Made by a program: the position numbers and the translations under genes
The notes under the pieces: model-generated
Database searches by the model: none
Told to the model about the DNA's origin: nothing
Seen by the model: the letters and a program-made list of their open reading frames with translations, nothing else
DNA from: Actinomycetota bacterium
Lineage (GTDB): Bacteria; Actinomycetota; Actinomycetes; Mycobacteriales; Pseudonocardiaceae
Length of the DNA stretch: 36,429 nt
Direction of reading: 5' to 3'
Assembly (NCBI GenBank): GCA_021324675.1
Contig: JAJPIR010000329.1
Coordinates: forward strand, 1 to 36,429
Shown: piece after piece, positions 15,101 to 24,144 of the stretch
Layout: every line of letters starts with the position of its first letter
Position numbering within the stretch: the first letter of the stretch is position 1

Positions 15101-15301
15101 TCACAACTTTTTGGAACGCGACACACCGATGGTCGCCAGCCGCCCGCGCGGTGGTCAGTCGGCGTTCCACTTCAAAGGTTGTTGTGGTACAGCCCCCAGC
15201 GTGGCTAATTCCCGGGACGACGATTCGTCACCTGATCGTGTACGGGGTGCTTAATGCGCCCGGTCTTGTCTTGATTGGATATCCCGATATCTGGGTGGTT
15301 G

Positions 15302-17725
15302 TTACGGGTTGTCTTGGTGGGGTGGGGTCAGTAGTTCGTAGGAGGGGTTGGTGAAGATCCGGGTGTTGTTTTCGGTGGTGGGTCGGCCGTGGATTTTGAT
15401 ATGGGCGCCGGGGTTTAGTCCGTGGATTTTGGGTCGACCATAAAAGCGGGCGAGGACGCGGTCGGTGTCGTGGATGATTTCGCATTCGAGGACGTGGCTG
15501 CCGTCTACTTGGCGGATCTCGGTGGAGTGGACGCGTCCTTGGATGGTGGTGGGGTGTCGTGGGGTTGTCCCGTCGGTGGGTGTAGTCGCTGTTGGCTGTC
15601 TGGCTGCGGGTGGGGGTGTTGCTGGCGGCTCGGGCGCGGGCTGCGCGGATGGGATGGACGACGGGGTTGGGGTGGCCTTGGGCGGGGTACGGGATGCGCG
15701 CTGATGGTCGAGCCGGCGGGCGGTGTCGAGGAATGTTTCGCCCTCGCGGTGGGCCTGGGTCAGGCGTTTGATGGGAATGCGGAGGTCGAAGGGCACGATG
15801 GTGGCTGCTGCGTTGGGGACGCGGCTGATGCGGGCGGCGAGGTGGTCGGCGGTGCGGTCGTGTAGCAGTCGCCCGACCACGGGAGTGTAGGTCCGCCGGG
15901 GCAGCAGGACGGTGGCTTCGGTGCGTCCGTCAGCGACGGTGCGGGTCAGCAGGTCGATGGAGGCGCGTCCGAGGCGACGGTCGCGGCATTCGATCAGCTC
16001 GAGGTTGATGTCGCCGCGCTGGATGCGCATCCAGCGGTCGACCAGCGCGCGTGCGTGGGGTTCGTCGAGCACGAAATGTATGGCGCGGATTTTGTCGGGG
16101 CGCAGGCCGCGGGCATAGCGCAGGGCGCGCAGTGTGGCCAGATCGAGGTTGTCGACAAAGACCAGTACTTCGTGGCGGGCCCAGTTGGGTTCGACGTCAA
16201 GGATTGGGGCTAGTGCGGCGAGGGCGGCTTCTTCTTCGCGGTATTCGCGGTTGAGTCGAATCAGCGCGAACACCAGGATGGGGAACAGGATTACCACGGC
16301 CCACGCGCCCTCGGTGAACTTGACGACGGCGAAAATCGCGACCACCAGCAGGGACAGGCCACCAGCACTGGCGTTGATCACCAGTTTGTGTCGCCAGCCG
16401 GGTTCGCGGTGGGTGAGGTGGTGTTTGGCCATGCCGAAACCGGCCATGGTGAACCCGGTGAACACGCCGATGGCGTAAAACGGGACCAGCGCGTTGACCG
16501 TGCCCCCGGTCGCCGCGAGCAGGAGCACCGCGACGATGGCTAGCACGATGATGCCGTTGGAAAACACCAGCCGGTGTCCGCGTTTGGTCAGCTGGCGGGG
16601 CAAAAACGAGTCGCCGGCGACGAAGCTGGCCAGAAAGGGAAATCCGTTGAAGCTGGTGTTGGCTCCGGTGTAGAGGATCAGCGCCGAGACCGCCTGCACG
16701 GCAGCGAACAGGATCGTGCCCAGCGTGTGTTGGCCGAACACCGCGCGGGCCTCTTGGGAGATCACCGACGGGTAGCCGCTTTGATACGGGGTGGCGTGGG
16801 TCAGATGGGCCAGCCAGGACACCCCCGCGACCAAAAATCCCAGAGTGGTGGCCATGATGACCAGGACTCGGCGGGCGTTGACGCCTTCGGGTTTGCGAAA
16901 GGCGCTGACCCCGTTGGAGATCGCCTCCAGGCCGGTCAGCGAGGAGCCGCCGTTGGCGAATGACCGCAGCAGCGTCAGCACCACCACCCACAGGGTCAGT
17001 CCGGTGCCGGTGCCGACGGGCACTGCACCCGGTAGATGGGTGGGGTCATAGCGGGGCAGGGTACCGAGCAGCTCCCGGATCACCCCGGTGATGATCACCG
17101 CGGCGATCGCGGTGGAAAACAGGTAGGTCGGTAACGCAAACGCCCGTCCGGCTTCGCGGATGCCTCGCAGGTTGCCGTAGGCCAACACCACGACCACTCC
17201 GATGGTGATCTCTAAACTGTACGGGCCTAGGGCCGGGACCGCCGAGACCACCGCGACCGTGCCGGCCGCGGTTTGCACCGCGACGGTGACCACGTAATCG
17301 ATCAGCAGCGCGACCGCGGCGATTTGCGCCACCCGGGGGCCGAAATTATCCCGGGCTACCACGTAGGAGCCGCCGGCTTTGGTATAGACCTGTACGACCT
17401 CGCGGTAGGACAGTGTCAGCAGCACCAGGATGCCCAATACCACCCCGGTGATGGGTAACACCAGACTAAACGCCAGCAGGCCGAACACGGGTAACAGCTC
17501 CAGCAGCATTTCCTCGGTGCCATAAGCCGATGAGGAAATACAATCCGGAGCCAACACTCCTAATGCCAGGCCGTTGGGTAACCGCTCGTGCCGCAGCCGC
17601 TCGGTGACCAACGGCGGTCCCAGCAGTACCCGCTTGAGCCGATAGCCCATCGACTCCGGGACCACTGTGGCCTGTGCAGAGCTAGACCCCGGCGCGGTCG
17701 GCTGCGGGCTAGCAGAATGCGTCAT
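15302..17725 (-). CDS. KimA-like K+ importer (APC superfamily) with C-terminal OB-fold-like domain
   Basis: An 807-aa protein. Residues about 30-480 form an APC-type transporter with some twelve helices, including LALGVLAPDCISSSAYGTEE and ALSYREVVQVYTKAGGSYVV-like motifs of the YdaO/KimA family. About 480-660 is a cytosolic domain (VLVFVDNLDLATLRALRYAR). A Pro/Thr-rich linker then leads to a final segment of about 75 residues (IQGRVHSTEIRQVDGSHVLE...PGAHIKIHGRPTTENNTRIF) that reads as a small beta-barrel of OB-fold type. B. subtilis KimA is a proton-driven K+ importer inhibited by c-di-AMP. The ATG at 17725 lies 17 bp inside the preceding kdpA-like gene, so both are likely cotranscribed. The OB extension is unusual. 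Confidence 0.87.
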   Translation of the reverse strand: MTHSASPQPTAPGSSSAQATVVPESMGYRLKRVLLGPPLVTERLRHERLPNGLALGVLAPDCISSSAYGTEEMLLELLPVFGLLAFSLVLPITGVVLGILVLLTLSYREVVQVYTKAGGSYVVARDNFGPRVAQIAAVALLIDYVVTVAVQTAAGTVAVVSAVPALGPYSLEITIGVVVVLAYGNLRGIREAGRAFALPTYLFSTAIAAVIITGVIRELLGTLPRYDPTHLPGAVPVGTGTGLTLWVVVLTLLRSFANGGSSLTGLEAISNGVSAFRKPEGVNARRVLVIMATTLGFLVAGVSWLAHLTHATPYQSGYPSVISQEARAVFGQHTLGTILFAAVQAVSALILYTGANTSFNGFPFLASFVAGDSFLPRQLTKRGHRLVFSNGIIVLAIVAVLLLAATGGTVNALVPFYAIGVFTGFTMAGFGMAKHHLTHREPGWRHKLVINASAGGLSLLVVAIFAVVKFTEGAWAVVILFPILVFALIRLNREYREEEAALAALAPILDVEPNWARHEVLVFVDNLDLATLRALRYARGLRPDKIRAIHFVLDEPHARALVDRWMRIQRGDINLELIECRDRRLGRASIDLLTRTVADGRTEATVLLPRRTYTPVVGRLLHDRTADHLAARISRVPNAAATIVPFDLRIPIKRLTQAHREGETFLDTARRLDHQRASRTPPKATPTPSSIPSAQPAPEPPATPPPAARQPTATTPTDGTTPRHPTTIQGRVHSTEIRQVDGSHVLECEIIHDTDRVLARFYGRPKIHGLNPGAHIKIHGRPTTENNTRIFTNPSYELLTPPHQDNP

Positions 17726-19583
17726 GAGATTGAAGTATGAGGATCGGTGTCTGTATCGGCCTGTCGATTTGAACTTTTCCGGACGCGCTGGGCGTAGTAG
17801 CGGTCCGCAAGTTAGGGGTCGTGGCGATGCTGACGGGCAAGCCTGGGCTGGGGAACGGGACGGTGGGCTTAAGTAGCGGCTGGATTGGATGTGCCTGTGT
17901 GGCTGGTCGAGAGGTGCTGTGTTCGGACGGAGGGTGGAGTCCTTCGGTAAGCGGACCCAGTGCCAGGGTGGGAATGAACGTTAACGCAGTGAGAATCAGC
18001 GCGACGCCGATGACCAGGGCGATGAACAGCGGCCGATGGGTGGGCAGGGTGCCGGTGGTGATCGGGCCGTGGTGTTGCTGGGCGAGGCTGCCGGCCAGGG
18101 CAACGACGAAAATGATCGGCAGGTAGCGGCCGATGAGCATCACGATACCCAGGACAGTGTTGTAGAAGCGGGTGTTCGCCGACAAGCCGGCAAACGCGCT
18201 GCCGTTGCTGTTGGCGCTGCTGGTGAAGGCGTAGACGATCTCGGAGAGGCCATGCGCGCCGGGGTTTCCGATGGCGAGACGCCCGGCGGGCAGCGCCAGG
18301 GCTATCCCGGCGCCCACCAAGACGGCGGCCGGGGTGGCCAGGTGGTAGAGCGCGATGAGCTTGATTTCCGGGGCTTTGATGCGTTTGCGGAGGTATTCGG
18401 GAGTGCGTCCGATCATGAGTCCGCCCAGGAACACCGCGAGCATGCTGATCATCAACAGGCCGTAGAGGCCGGATCCGGCGCCTCCCGGGCTGATTTCGCC
18501 GAGCATGATCGTGGCCAGCAGCACCCCGCCGCCGAGGCTGGTGAAGCTGTCGTAGCTGGCGTTGGCCGCCCCGTCGGCACTGCCGGTGGCGGCCACGCCG
18601 AAGGCGGCGCTACCAGGGACCCCGAAGCGGGTTTCGGTGCCTTCGGTGGCGGCGCCGGCGGCCAGGGCGGCGGGATCGTGGTAGGCGTGCTCGGCCGCGC
18701 CGGCCGCGAGCAGGGCAGCGGTGAACAACAACCCGGCGACGGCCAGCAACGCCCAGCTTTGACGCCGGTCGCCGATCATCGTTCCGAAGGTGCGCAGCAT
18801 CGCGGTGGGGATGAGCAGCATCAGGATGATCTCGATGGTGTTGGTGACCGGGGTGGGGTTTTCCCAGGGGTGGGCGCTGTTGGCGTTGAAAAACCCGCCG
18901 CCGTCACCGGAGAGCAGTTTGATCGGTTCCCACGAGCCGACCGGCCCACCGAGGATCGTCTGGTGCCCGTGGGACAGGGTTGTCACGGTCTGCGGGTCGG
19001 CCAGGTTCTGGACAACGCCACAACCAATGAGGATCACCGCGCCGATAGCAGACAGGGGCAGCAGGACCCGGGTGATGCTGCGCAGAAAGTCCACCCAGAA
19101 GTTGCCGACCGTGTCGGTGTGATGGCGGGCCAGCCCGCGAATCAGGGCCAGCCCGGCGGCGAGTCCCACGGCGGCGCTGGCGAAGGCTTGCCCGCCCAGT
19201 CCGGTGGCTTGGGCGAGGTGTCCCAGGGTGGCTTCCCCGGCATAGTTTTGCCAGCTGGTGTTGGTAGCGAAGCTGACCGCGGTGTTAAACGCCAGCCCCG
19301 CAGGCACCCCTGGGTGGCCGGTGGCCCAGGGCAGGTGGGCTTGCCAACGCAGCAGCGCATACAGCGCCACCACGCCCAGGGTGGAAAACGCCAGCAGAGA
19401 GGCCAGGTAGTGGGTCCAGCGTTGGTCGGACTGCGGGTCGATGCCGCATATCCGATACAGCGCCGCCTCCAGGCGCCAGTGCCGGGTGCTGGTATAGACC
19501 CGGGCCAGGTAGTCCCCTAACGGGATGTGGACCGCGGCGACCACCGCCACGATGAGCAGGGCTTGCCACCACCCAGCCATCAC
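17709..19583 (-). CDS. kdpA: Second, divergent KdpA-like K+ channel subunit
   Basis: 624 aa, homologous to the K+-binding subunit of the KdpFABC pump and to the other copy at 26248-27909. All four pore loops are recognisable: FATNTSWQNYAGE, DGGGFFNANSAHPWENPTP (the usual TN before GGG is GD), LGGGVLLATIMLGEISPGGAGSGLYG, and [15 protein letters not shown] normal KdpA would end at LGPLTEGLH. Here about 70 Pro/Thr/Ser-rich residues follow and run into the start of the KimA-like gene, suggesting loss of the original stop. No kdpB, kdpC or kdpF lies next to it. It may serve as an alternative subunit for KdpB or be drifting. ATG 19583 is the first of two Met codons (MMAGWW in the frame). Confidence 0.88.
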   Translation of the reverse strand: MMAGWWQALLIVAVVAAVHIPLGDYLARVYTSTRHWRLEAALYRICGIDPQSDQRWTHYLASLLAFSTLGVVALYALLRWQAHLPWATGHPGVPAGLAFNTAVSFATNTSWQNYAGEATLGHLAQATGLGGQAFASAAVGLAAGLALIRGLARHHTDTVGNFWVDFLRSITRVLLPLSAIGAVILIGCGVVQNLADPQTVTTLSHGHQTILGGPVGSWEPIKLLSGDGGGFFNANSAHPWENPTPVTNTIEIILMLLIPTAMLRTFGTMIGDRRQSWALLAVAGLLFTAALLAAGAAEHAYHDPAALAAGAATEGTETRFGVPGSAAFGVAATGSADGAANASYDSFTSLGGGVLLATIMLGEISPGGAGSGLYGLLMISMLAVFLGGLMIGRTPEYLRKRIKAPEIKLIALYHLATPAAVLVGAGIALALPAGRLAIGNPGAHGLSEIVYAFTSSANSNGSAFAGLSANTRFYNTVLGIVMLIGRYLPIIFVVALAGSLAQQHHGPITTGTLPTHRPLFIALVIGVALILTALTFIPTLALGPLTEGLHPPSEHSTSRPATQAHPIQPLLKPTVPFPSPGLPVSIATTPNLRTATTPSASGKVQIDRPIQTPILILQSHDAFC

Positions 19584-19687
19584 GGCCCCCGCTGACCAAA
19601 GACGCGCTCATTCACCACGAATCCCCTTTGGCGCTTTCTTGCTCGCTGGGCATCGTGGTCGACAAGGGGCTGGGGACTAGGCATTGA

Positions 19688-20113
19688 TCACCGCCGTCGT
19701 CGAGTACGCAACCCAGCCACGGTGTAGCTGGTGGCTGGCGGAGTGACCAGCGGGCAGCCCGTCGTTCGTTCGGCGTGAGCGTGGGTGATCACCCAGCCCC
19801 AGGGCAACAGGCATCGAGACGGCACCCGGTGCCACATCGCGACGGTGGTGAACCAGCCGGTGCCTATCGGGTCGGGGTGGTAGGTCAGCACCCGCGGCTG
19901 CCGGCAGCGATCCGGGAGAAAATCGGCGCGGACCAGCGCGACCACCTGGATGAGAGCAGCCATGATCGGGGGTCCGGGATTGTCGAGGGGCTCGCCGAGG
20001 ACGATCACGGGGCGCTGCCAGCGGTGGCGGGGAGTGAACACCCGCAGGTGGGCGTAGCCTACAGGCTGGTTGGGCAGCTGGTAGGTCACGACGGTGTCGG
20101 TGGTCAGTAACAT
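19688..20113 (-). CDS. Hypothetical protein between kdpE and second kdpA
   Basis: A 141-aa frame beginning MLLTTDTVVTYQLPNQPVGY, starting 32 bp after the kdpE stop on the same strand. Sequence such as RWQRPVIVLGEPLDNPGPPI and PDPIGTGWFTTVAMWH looks coding and mixed alpha/beta. There are no membrane segments and no motif I recognise. Its place inside the potassium unit suggests co-expression, but no function can be given. Confidence 0.6.
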   Translation of the reverse strand: MLLTTDTVVTYQLPNQPVGYAHLRVFTPRHRWQRPVIVLGEPLDNPGPPIMAALIQVVALVRADFLPDRCRQPRVLTYHPDPIGTGWFTTVAMWHRVPSRCLLPWGWVITHAHAERTTGCPLVTPPATSYTVAGLRTRRRR

Positions 20114-20145
20114 GCTGATGCCCCGCGTTCACCGGTGAGGGCGTT

Positions 20146-20868
20146 TCATGGCTGGTAGCGGTAGCCCAGGCCGGCTTCGGTGAGCAGGTAGCGCGGGTGG
20201 GCGGGGTCGGATTCGAGCTTGCGGCGCAGCCCGGCGATGTGAAACCGCAGGGAATCGGTGTCCGTGCGGTAGCGGGGTCCCCAGATTTCGGTGAGCAGCC
20301 GTTGGGATTCCACGAGCGCACCGGGATGACGCAAAAGCAGGGCGAGGATTTTCCATTCGGTGGGGGTCAGGTGCACCGTAGGGGGGCTGCTCAGCAGCGC
20401 GGGGGGTTGACCGGCGCCGGTGGGTGCTGGGATACGGCGGGTGATGCGGTGGGCGGCCAGGTCGATGGTGTAATCGCCCAAAACGATTCGCTGTCCGAGA
20501 TCGGTGCTGGCCTGGTGGCGCAGCGCGGCCCGGATACGGGCGAGTAACTCGTCCATGTTGAACGGTTTGGTGACATAGTCATCCGCGCCGGCGTCCAGGG
20601 CCTGGATCTTGTTAGCGGGGTCGGCGCGGCCGGAGAGCACGATGATCGGGACCTGGGTCCAGCCGCGCAGGCCGGTGATGACCTCGAGGCCGTCGATGTC
20701 AGGCAGTCCCAGGTCGAGCACGACGACGTCGGGGGAACGGCGGGCCACCGCCGAGAGCGCGGTCGCGCCGTCGGCGGCGGTGTCCACCTCGTAGTGCCGG
20801 GCGCGCAGATTGATCCGCAAGGCCCGTAGCAGCTGAGATTCGTCGTCGACGATGAGGATGCGGGTCAT
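20146..20868 (-). CDS. kdpE: KdpE response regulator (OmpR family)
   Basis: 240 aa. The receiver domain starts MTRILIVDDESQLLRALRIN, with the acidic pair at D8-D9 and the phospho-acceptor D52 in VVVLDLGLPDIDG, and the conserved Lys in YVTKPF. The winged-helix DNA-binding domain (about 155-240) includes VHLTPTEWKILALLLRHPGA and SLRFHIAGLRRKLE. The ATG overlaps the kdpD stop (ATGA at 20865-20868), so the pair is coupled. KdpE activates kdp transcription under K+ limitation; candidate sites lie at 28343-28400. A linker of extra residues (RRIPAPTGAGQPPAL) separates the domains. Confidence 0.95.
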   Translation of the reverse strand: MTRILIVDDESQLLRALRINLRARHYEVDTAADGATALSAVARRSPDVVVLDLGLPDIDGLEVITGLRGWTQVPIIVLSGRADPANKIQALDAGADDYVTKPFNMDELLARIRAALRHQASTDLGQRIVLGDYTIDLAAHRITRRIPAPTGAGQPPALLSSPPTVHLTPTEWKILALLLRHPGALVESQRLLTEIWGPRYRTDTDSLRFHIAGLRRKLESDPAHPRYLLTEAGLGYRYQP

Positions 20869-23450
20869 GCCGAGATCTCCTCACTGGTCACCTCAACGGG
20901 GCCGGGCTCGGGAGTGGTCAGGCGCAGGGTCACGACCATGGTCAGCCCGCCGCCAGGGGTGTCTTCCGGTGCCAGGGAGCCGCCCATGGCGTCGATCAGC
21001 CCGCGGGATAGCGCCAGCCCGAGTCCCAGGCCGGTGGTGTTGTCCCGGTCCCCGAGGCGCTGGAACGGCACGAAGATGTGCTCCCGGTCAGCGTCGGGGA
21101 TGCCCGGCCCGCGGTCGATCACCCGGAGTTCCGCCTGGTCGCCCAGGGCGCTGGCGGTCACCACTGGGGGGTGAGACGCGGGCCTGTAACGCAGCGCGTT
21201 GCTGACCAGGTTGGCGATCACCCGTTCCAGCAGCACCGGGTCGGCCCAGACCAGCGGCAGCGCCGGCGCCGGTTGCCAGCGCACCGTGGCCGCCTCGGGG
21301 CCCAGCGCGTCGAGGGCGATCGGGACAAGCTCCTCGAGATCAACGGGTTCGCGGTGCACGGCCATCGCTCCGGCTTGCAGCCGGCTCAAATCGAGCAGGT
21401 TGTCGATCAGCCGGGTCAGCCGCTGCAAGGACTCATCGGCGGTGGCCAGCAACTCGGCCTGGTCCCCGGCATCCCAGCTGATCTGGGGGTTGCGCAAGCT
21501 GGTGACCGCGGCGCTGGCCGCGGCAAGCGGGGTCCGCAGGTCGTGGCTGACCGCAGCCAGCAGCGCGGTGCGCGTCCGGTCGGCCTCGATGGCGGGTTGG
21601 GCCGCGGCGGCCTGGCGGGCGAGCAGGTCCCGGTCGAGTGCGACCGCGACCTGCGCGCCGAACGCGGTCAGTACCCGCTGGTCGGCGGCGGGCAGCACCC
21701 GGCCGCGCAGCGCCAGCACCGCGTCCGCGCCGACCGGGACGGTGACGTCGGCCTCGGCCGGGCAGCGCGCAGGGGGTGCCCCTGCGACACCCAGAGTCTC
21801 CCACAACTGCGGGAGATCGGAAGGGATGCCGTCTGCGGGTAACTCAGTTTCGGTCCGCCGCAGCAGGGTCGCCGAGGTCATCCCGAAGGTCTCCCGGGCG
21901 CGCTCCAGCAGCGCGGGAATTGCCCGTTCCCCGCGCAACACGCTGCCGGCCAGCACGGCCAGGGTCTGGGACTCGGCCAAGGCGCGCGCGGCCCGGTGGG
22001 TGGCCCGCACGGCGATGTCGACCACGGCGGCGACGGTCAGCGCCACCAGCACTAACACGAGCAGCGCGATGATGTCGTTGGGAGCGGCGATGGTCAGCTG
22101 GTAGAGCGGGGGGATGAAGTAGTAGTCGAGCAGCAGCGCGCTGACCACGCCGGCGAGCAGGGCCGGGCCGAGCCCTCCGAGACAGGCGATGCCCACAGCT
22201 CCGAGCAGGAACAGCAGCGCTTGGCTGGTCAAATTGAGCTGCTCACGCAGCTGGGCGAGGATCGCGGCGATCACCCAGGGTGCGGTCAAGGCCGCGGCCG
22301 CGGCCGCGAGCTGGCGCCGAGAGGACAGGTACGCACGCACCGGCGGCAGCCGCTGGCCTTGGCTGGCGTAGGGGTGGGTGACCAGGTGCACGTCGATGTC
22401 CCCGGAGCCCGCGGTCACCGTCTCGCCAATTCCCCGCCCGCCCAGCAACCTGGCTATCCAGCTGCGACGGCTGGTACCCAGCACCAGTTGGGTGGCGTTT
22501 TGCGCCCGGGCGAAGTCCAACAACGCGGCGGGAATGTCATCACCAACGACCAGGTGGTAGGTGCCGCCCAGGGATTCGGTCAGTCGGCGCTGGGCGGCCA
22601 GCTGCGCGGGATCAGCACCGGTCAGCCCGTCGCTGCGGGTGACATGCACGGCAAGCAGGTCGCCGCCGCCTCCGGCGTGGGTGGCGATGCGGGCGGCCCG
22701 GCGGATCAGGGTGTCGCCCTCCGGGCCGCCGGTCAGTGCGACCACGACGCGTTCCCGGGTTTCCCAGACCCCGCCGATGCCGTGCTCAGCCCGGTAGCGT
22801 TGCAGGCCTTCTTCGACCCGGTCGGCCAGCCACAGCAGGGCCAGCTCGCGCAGCGCGGTGAGATTCCCGGGGCGGAAGTAGTTGGCCAGCGCGGCGTCGA
22901 TCTTTTCCGGGGGGTAGATGTTGCCGTGGGCCATCCGCCGCTGCAGCGCCTCGGCGGTCATGTCGACCAGCTCGATCTGGTTGGCCCGCCGGACCACGTC
23001 GTCGGGCACTGTTTCCCGCTGCACGATGCCGGTGATCTTCGCGACGACGTCGTTGAGGGATTCCAGGTGCTGGATGTTCACCGTGGTGATCACGTTGATC
23101 CCGGCGGCCAGCAACTGTTGGATGTCTTGCCAGCGCTTGGCGTGGCGTCCCCCGGGGACGTTGGTGTGCGCGAGTTCATCGACCAGGGCAACCTGGGGTC
23201 GGCGGGCCAGGACGGCGTCGAGGTCCATTTCGGTGAACTCGGCGTCCCGGTAGATCCGCCGGACCCGCGGCACCACCTCCAGGTCACCGATCAGCGCCGC
23301 GGTCTTGGCCCGGCCGTGCGTTTCCACCAGGCCGATCACCACGTCGGTGCCGCGGTCCCGGCGCCGGTGTCCCTCTTCGAGCATCCGGAAGGTCTTGCCG
23401 ACCCCGGGCGCTGCGCCCAGATAAACCCGCAGTACTCCGGTCGTGCCCAT
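20865..23450 (-). CDS. kdpD: KdpD sensor histidine kinase
   Basis: 861 aa from ATG 23450, with GGGAG just upstream; a GTG three bases earlier is also open. Domains in order: KdpD N-terminal with Walker A GAAPGVGKT (about 13-21) and the VDELAHTNVPGGRHAKRW motif; a universal-stress-like domain (about 235-360); four membrane helices (about 385-480); a GAF-like region; HisKA with the phospho-accepting His in AVSHDLRTP (about 636); and HATPase with DRGPGIPDADREHIF and GLGLGLALSRGLIDAMGG. Full length for the family. It senses K+ shortage, and family members may bind c-di-AMP in the stress-like domain. It phosphorylates KdpE. Confidence 0.95.
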   Translation of the reverse strand: MGTTGVLRVYLGAAPGVGKTFRMLEEGHRRRDRGTDVVIGLVETHGRAKTAALIGDLEVVPRVRRIYRDAEFTEMDLDAVLARRPQVALVDELAHTNVPGGRHAKRWQDIQQLLAAGINVITTVNIQHLESLNDVVAKITGIVQRETVPDDVVRRANQIELVDMTAEALQRRMAHGNIYPPEKIDAALANYFRPGNLTALRELALLWLADRVEEGLQRYRAEHGIGGVWETRERVVVALTGGPEGDTLIRRAARIATHAGGGGDLLAVHVTRSDGLTGADPAQLAAQRRLTESLGGTYHLVVGDDIPAALLDFARAQNATQLVLGTSRRSWIARLLGGRGIGETVTAGSGDIDVHLVTHPYASQGQRLPPVRAYLSSRRQLAAAAAALTAPWVIAAILAQLREQLNLTSQALLFLLGAVGIACLGGLGPALLAGVVSALLLDYYFIPPLYQLTIAAPNDIIALLVLVLVALTVAAVVDIAVRATHRAARALAESQTLAVLAGSVLRGERAIPALLERARETFGMTSATLLRRTETELPADGIPSDLPQLWETLGVAGAPPARCPAEADVTVPVGADAVLALRGRVLPAADQRVLTAFGAQVAVALDRDLLARQAAAAQPAIEADRTRTALLAAVSHDLRTPLAAASAAVTSLRNPQISWDAGDQAELLATADESLQRLTRLIDNLLDLSRLQAGAMAVHREPVDLEELVPIALDALGPEAATVRWQPAPALPLVWADPVLLERVIANLVSNALRYRPASHPPVVTASALGDQAELRVIDRGPGIPDADREHIFVPFQRLGDRDNTTGLGLGLALSRGLIDAMGGSLAPEDTPGGGLTMVVTLRLTTPEPGPVEVTSEEISA

Positions 23451-23499
23451 CACCGCTCCCCACCTCGTTTGCTTGCTGGCAGCCCGCCCACCCGGTGGC

Positions 23500-24138
23500 C
23501 TAGTGCAGGTGGGCCACCGCGATGTTCAGCGTTAAGACGTTGACCCGGGGCTGGCCCAGAATCCCCAGCGGGCGGCCCTGCACGTGGGCGGCCACCAGCG
23601 CCCGCACCGCTGCGGGGTCCAGCCCACGAGCCCGTGCTACCCGGTTGACCTGCTCGTCGGCGTACGCCGGGGAGATGTCCGGGTCCAGCCCGGAGCCGCT
23701 AGCCGTCACCGCATCCGGCGGCACGCTCGCTGCGGGCACCCCGTCAAAGGCCGCGACCGCCGCCCGGCGGTCCTGAATGCTTTTAAGCAGGACCGGGTTG
23801 GACGGGCCGAGGTTGGACGCACCGGAAAACAGCGGGTTGCACCCGGGATCGTTTTTGACGCTGGGATCGGTGGCCGCGGACGGGCGGGGCTGGAACCACT
23901 GCGGCAAAGGATTGCCCTGGGCGTCTACGAATGCCTGACCCAGCAGGCTCGACCCCACCACCTGCTCGCCGTTGCGCACCAGCGACCCGTTGGCTTGGTC
24001 GGGGAACAACATCTGCCCGATCCCCATCACCACCAGCGGGTAGAGCACACCGGTCAGCACGGTCAGCACCAGCAGCGCCCGCAGCGCGGCCAGGTGCTGG
24101 CGCACCACACCCGGCCACCGGCTGGTCATCACCGACAT
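23500..24138 (-). CDS. kdpC: KdpC subunit of the K+ pump
   Basis: 212 aa with one N-terminal membrane helix (about 18-42, ALLVLTVLTGVLYPLVVMGI) and the conserved extracytosolic domain: FPDQANGSLV, GSSLLGQAF, WFQPRPSA, SNLGPSNP, and DPDISPAYADEQVNRVARAR. This is the typical KdpC signature set. It begins 6 bp after kdpB and stabilises or assists K+ loading of KdpA. It is followed by a 49-bp gap to kdpD. Nothing odd is seen. Confidence 0.95.
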   Translation of the reverse strand: MSVMTSRWPGVVRQHLAALRALLVLTVLTGVLYPLVVMGIGQMLFPDQANGSLVRNGEQVVGSSLLGQAFVDAQGNPLPQWFQPRPSAATDPSVKNDPGCNPLFSGASNLGPSNPVLLKSIQDRRAAVAAFDGVPAASVPPDAVTASGSGLDPDISPAYADEQVNRVARARGLDPAAVRALVAAHVQGRPLGILGQPRVNVLTLNIAVAHLH

Positions 24139-24144
24139 GTGCGG

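Noticed and set aside
15278-15291. GATATC-CC-GATATC double palindrome as an operator
   Set aside because: Short and isolated, between two convergent gene ends; could easily be chance.
17726-17800. c-di-AMP (ydaO) riboswitch before the KimA-like gene
   Set aside because: The gene starts inside the preceding kdpA-like gene, leaving no leader, and no ydaO motif was seen.
18036-19520. 494-aa open frame on the plus strand
   Set aside because: It lies wholly antisense to the kdpA-like gene and reads as Gly/Gln/Asp/His-rich shadow sequence with no domain.
22221-23543. 440-aa open frame on the plus strand
   Set aside because: Antisense shadow of kdpD; composition typical of a GC-rich complementary frame.
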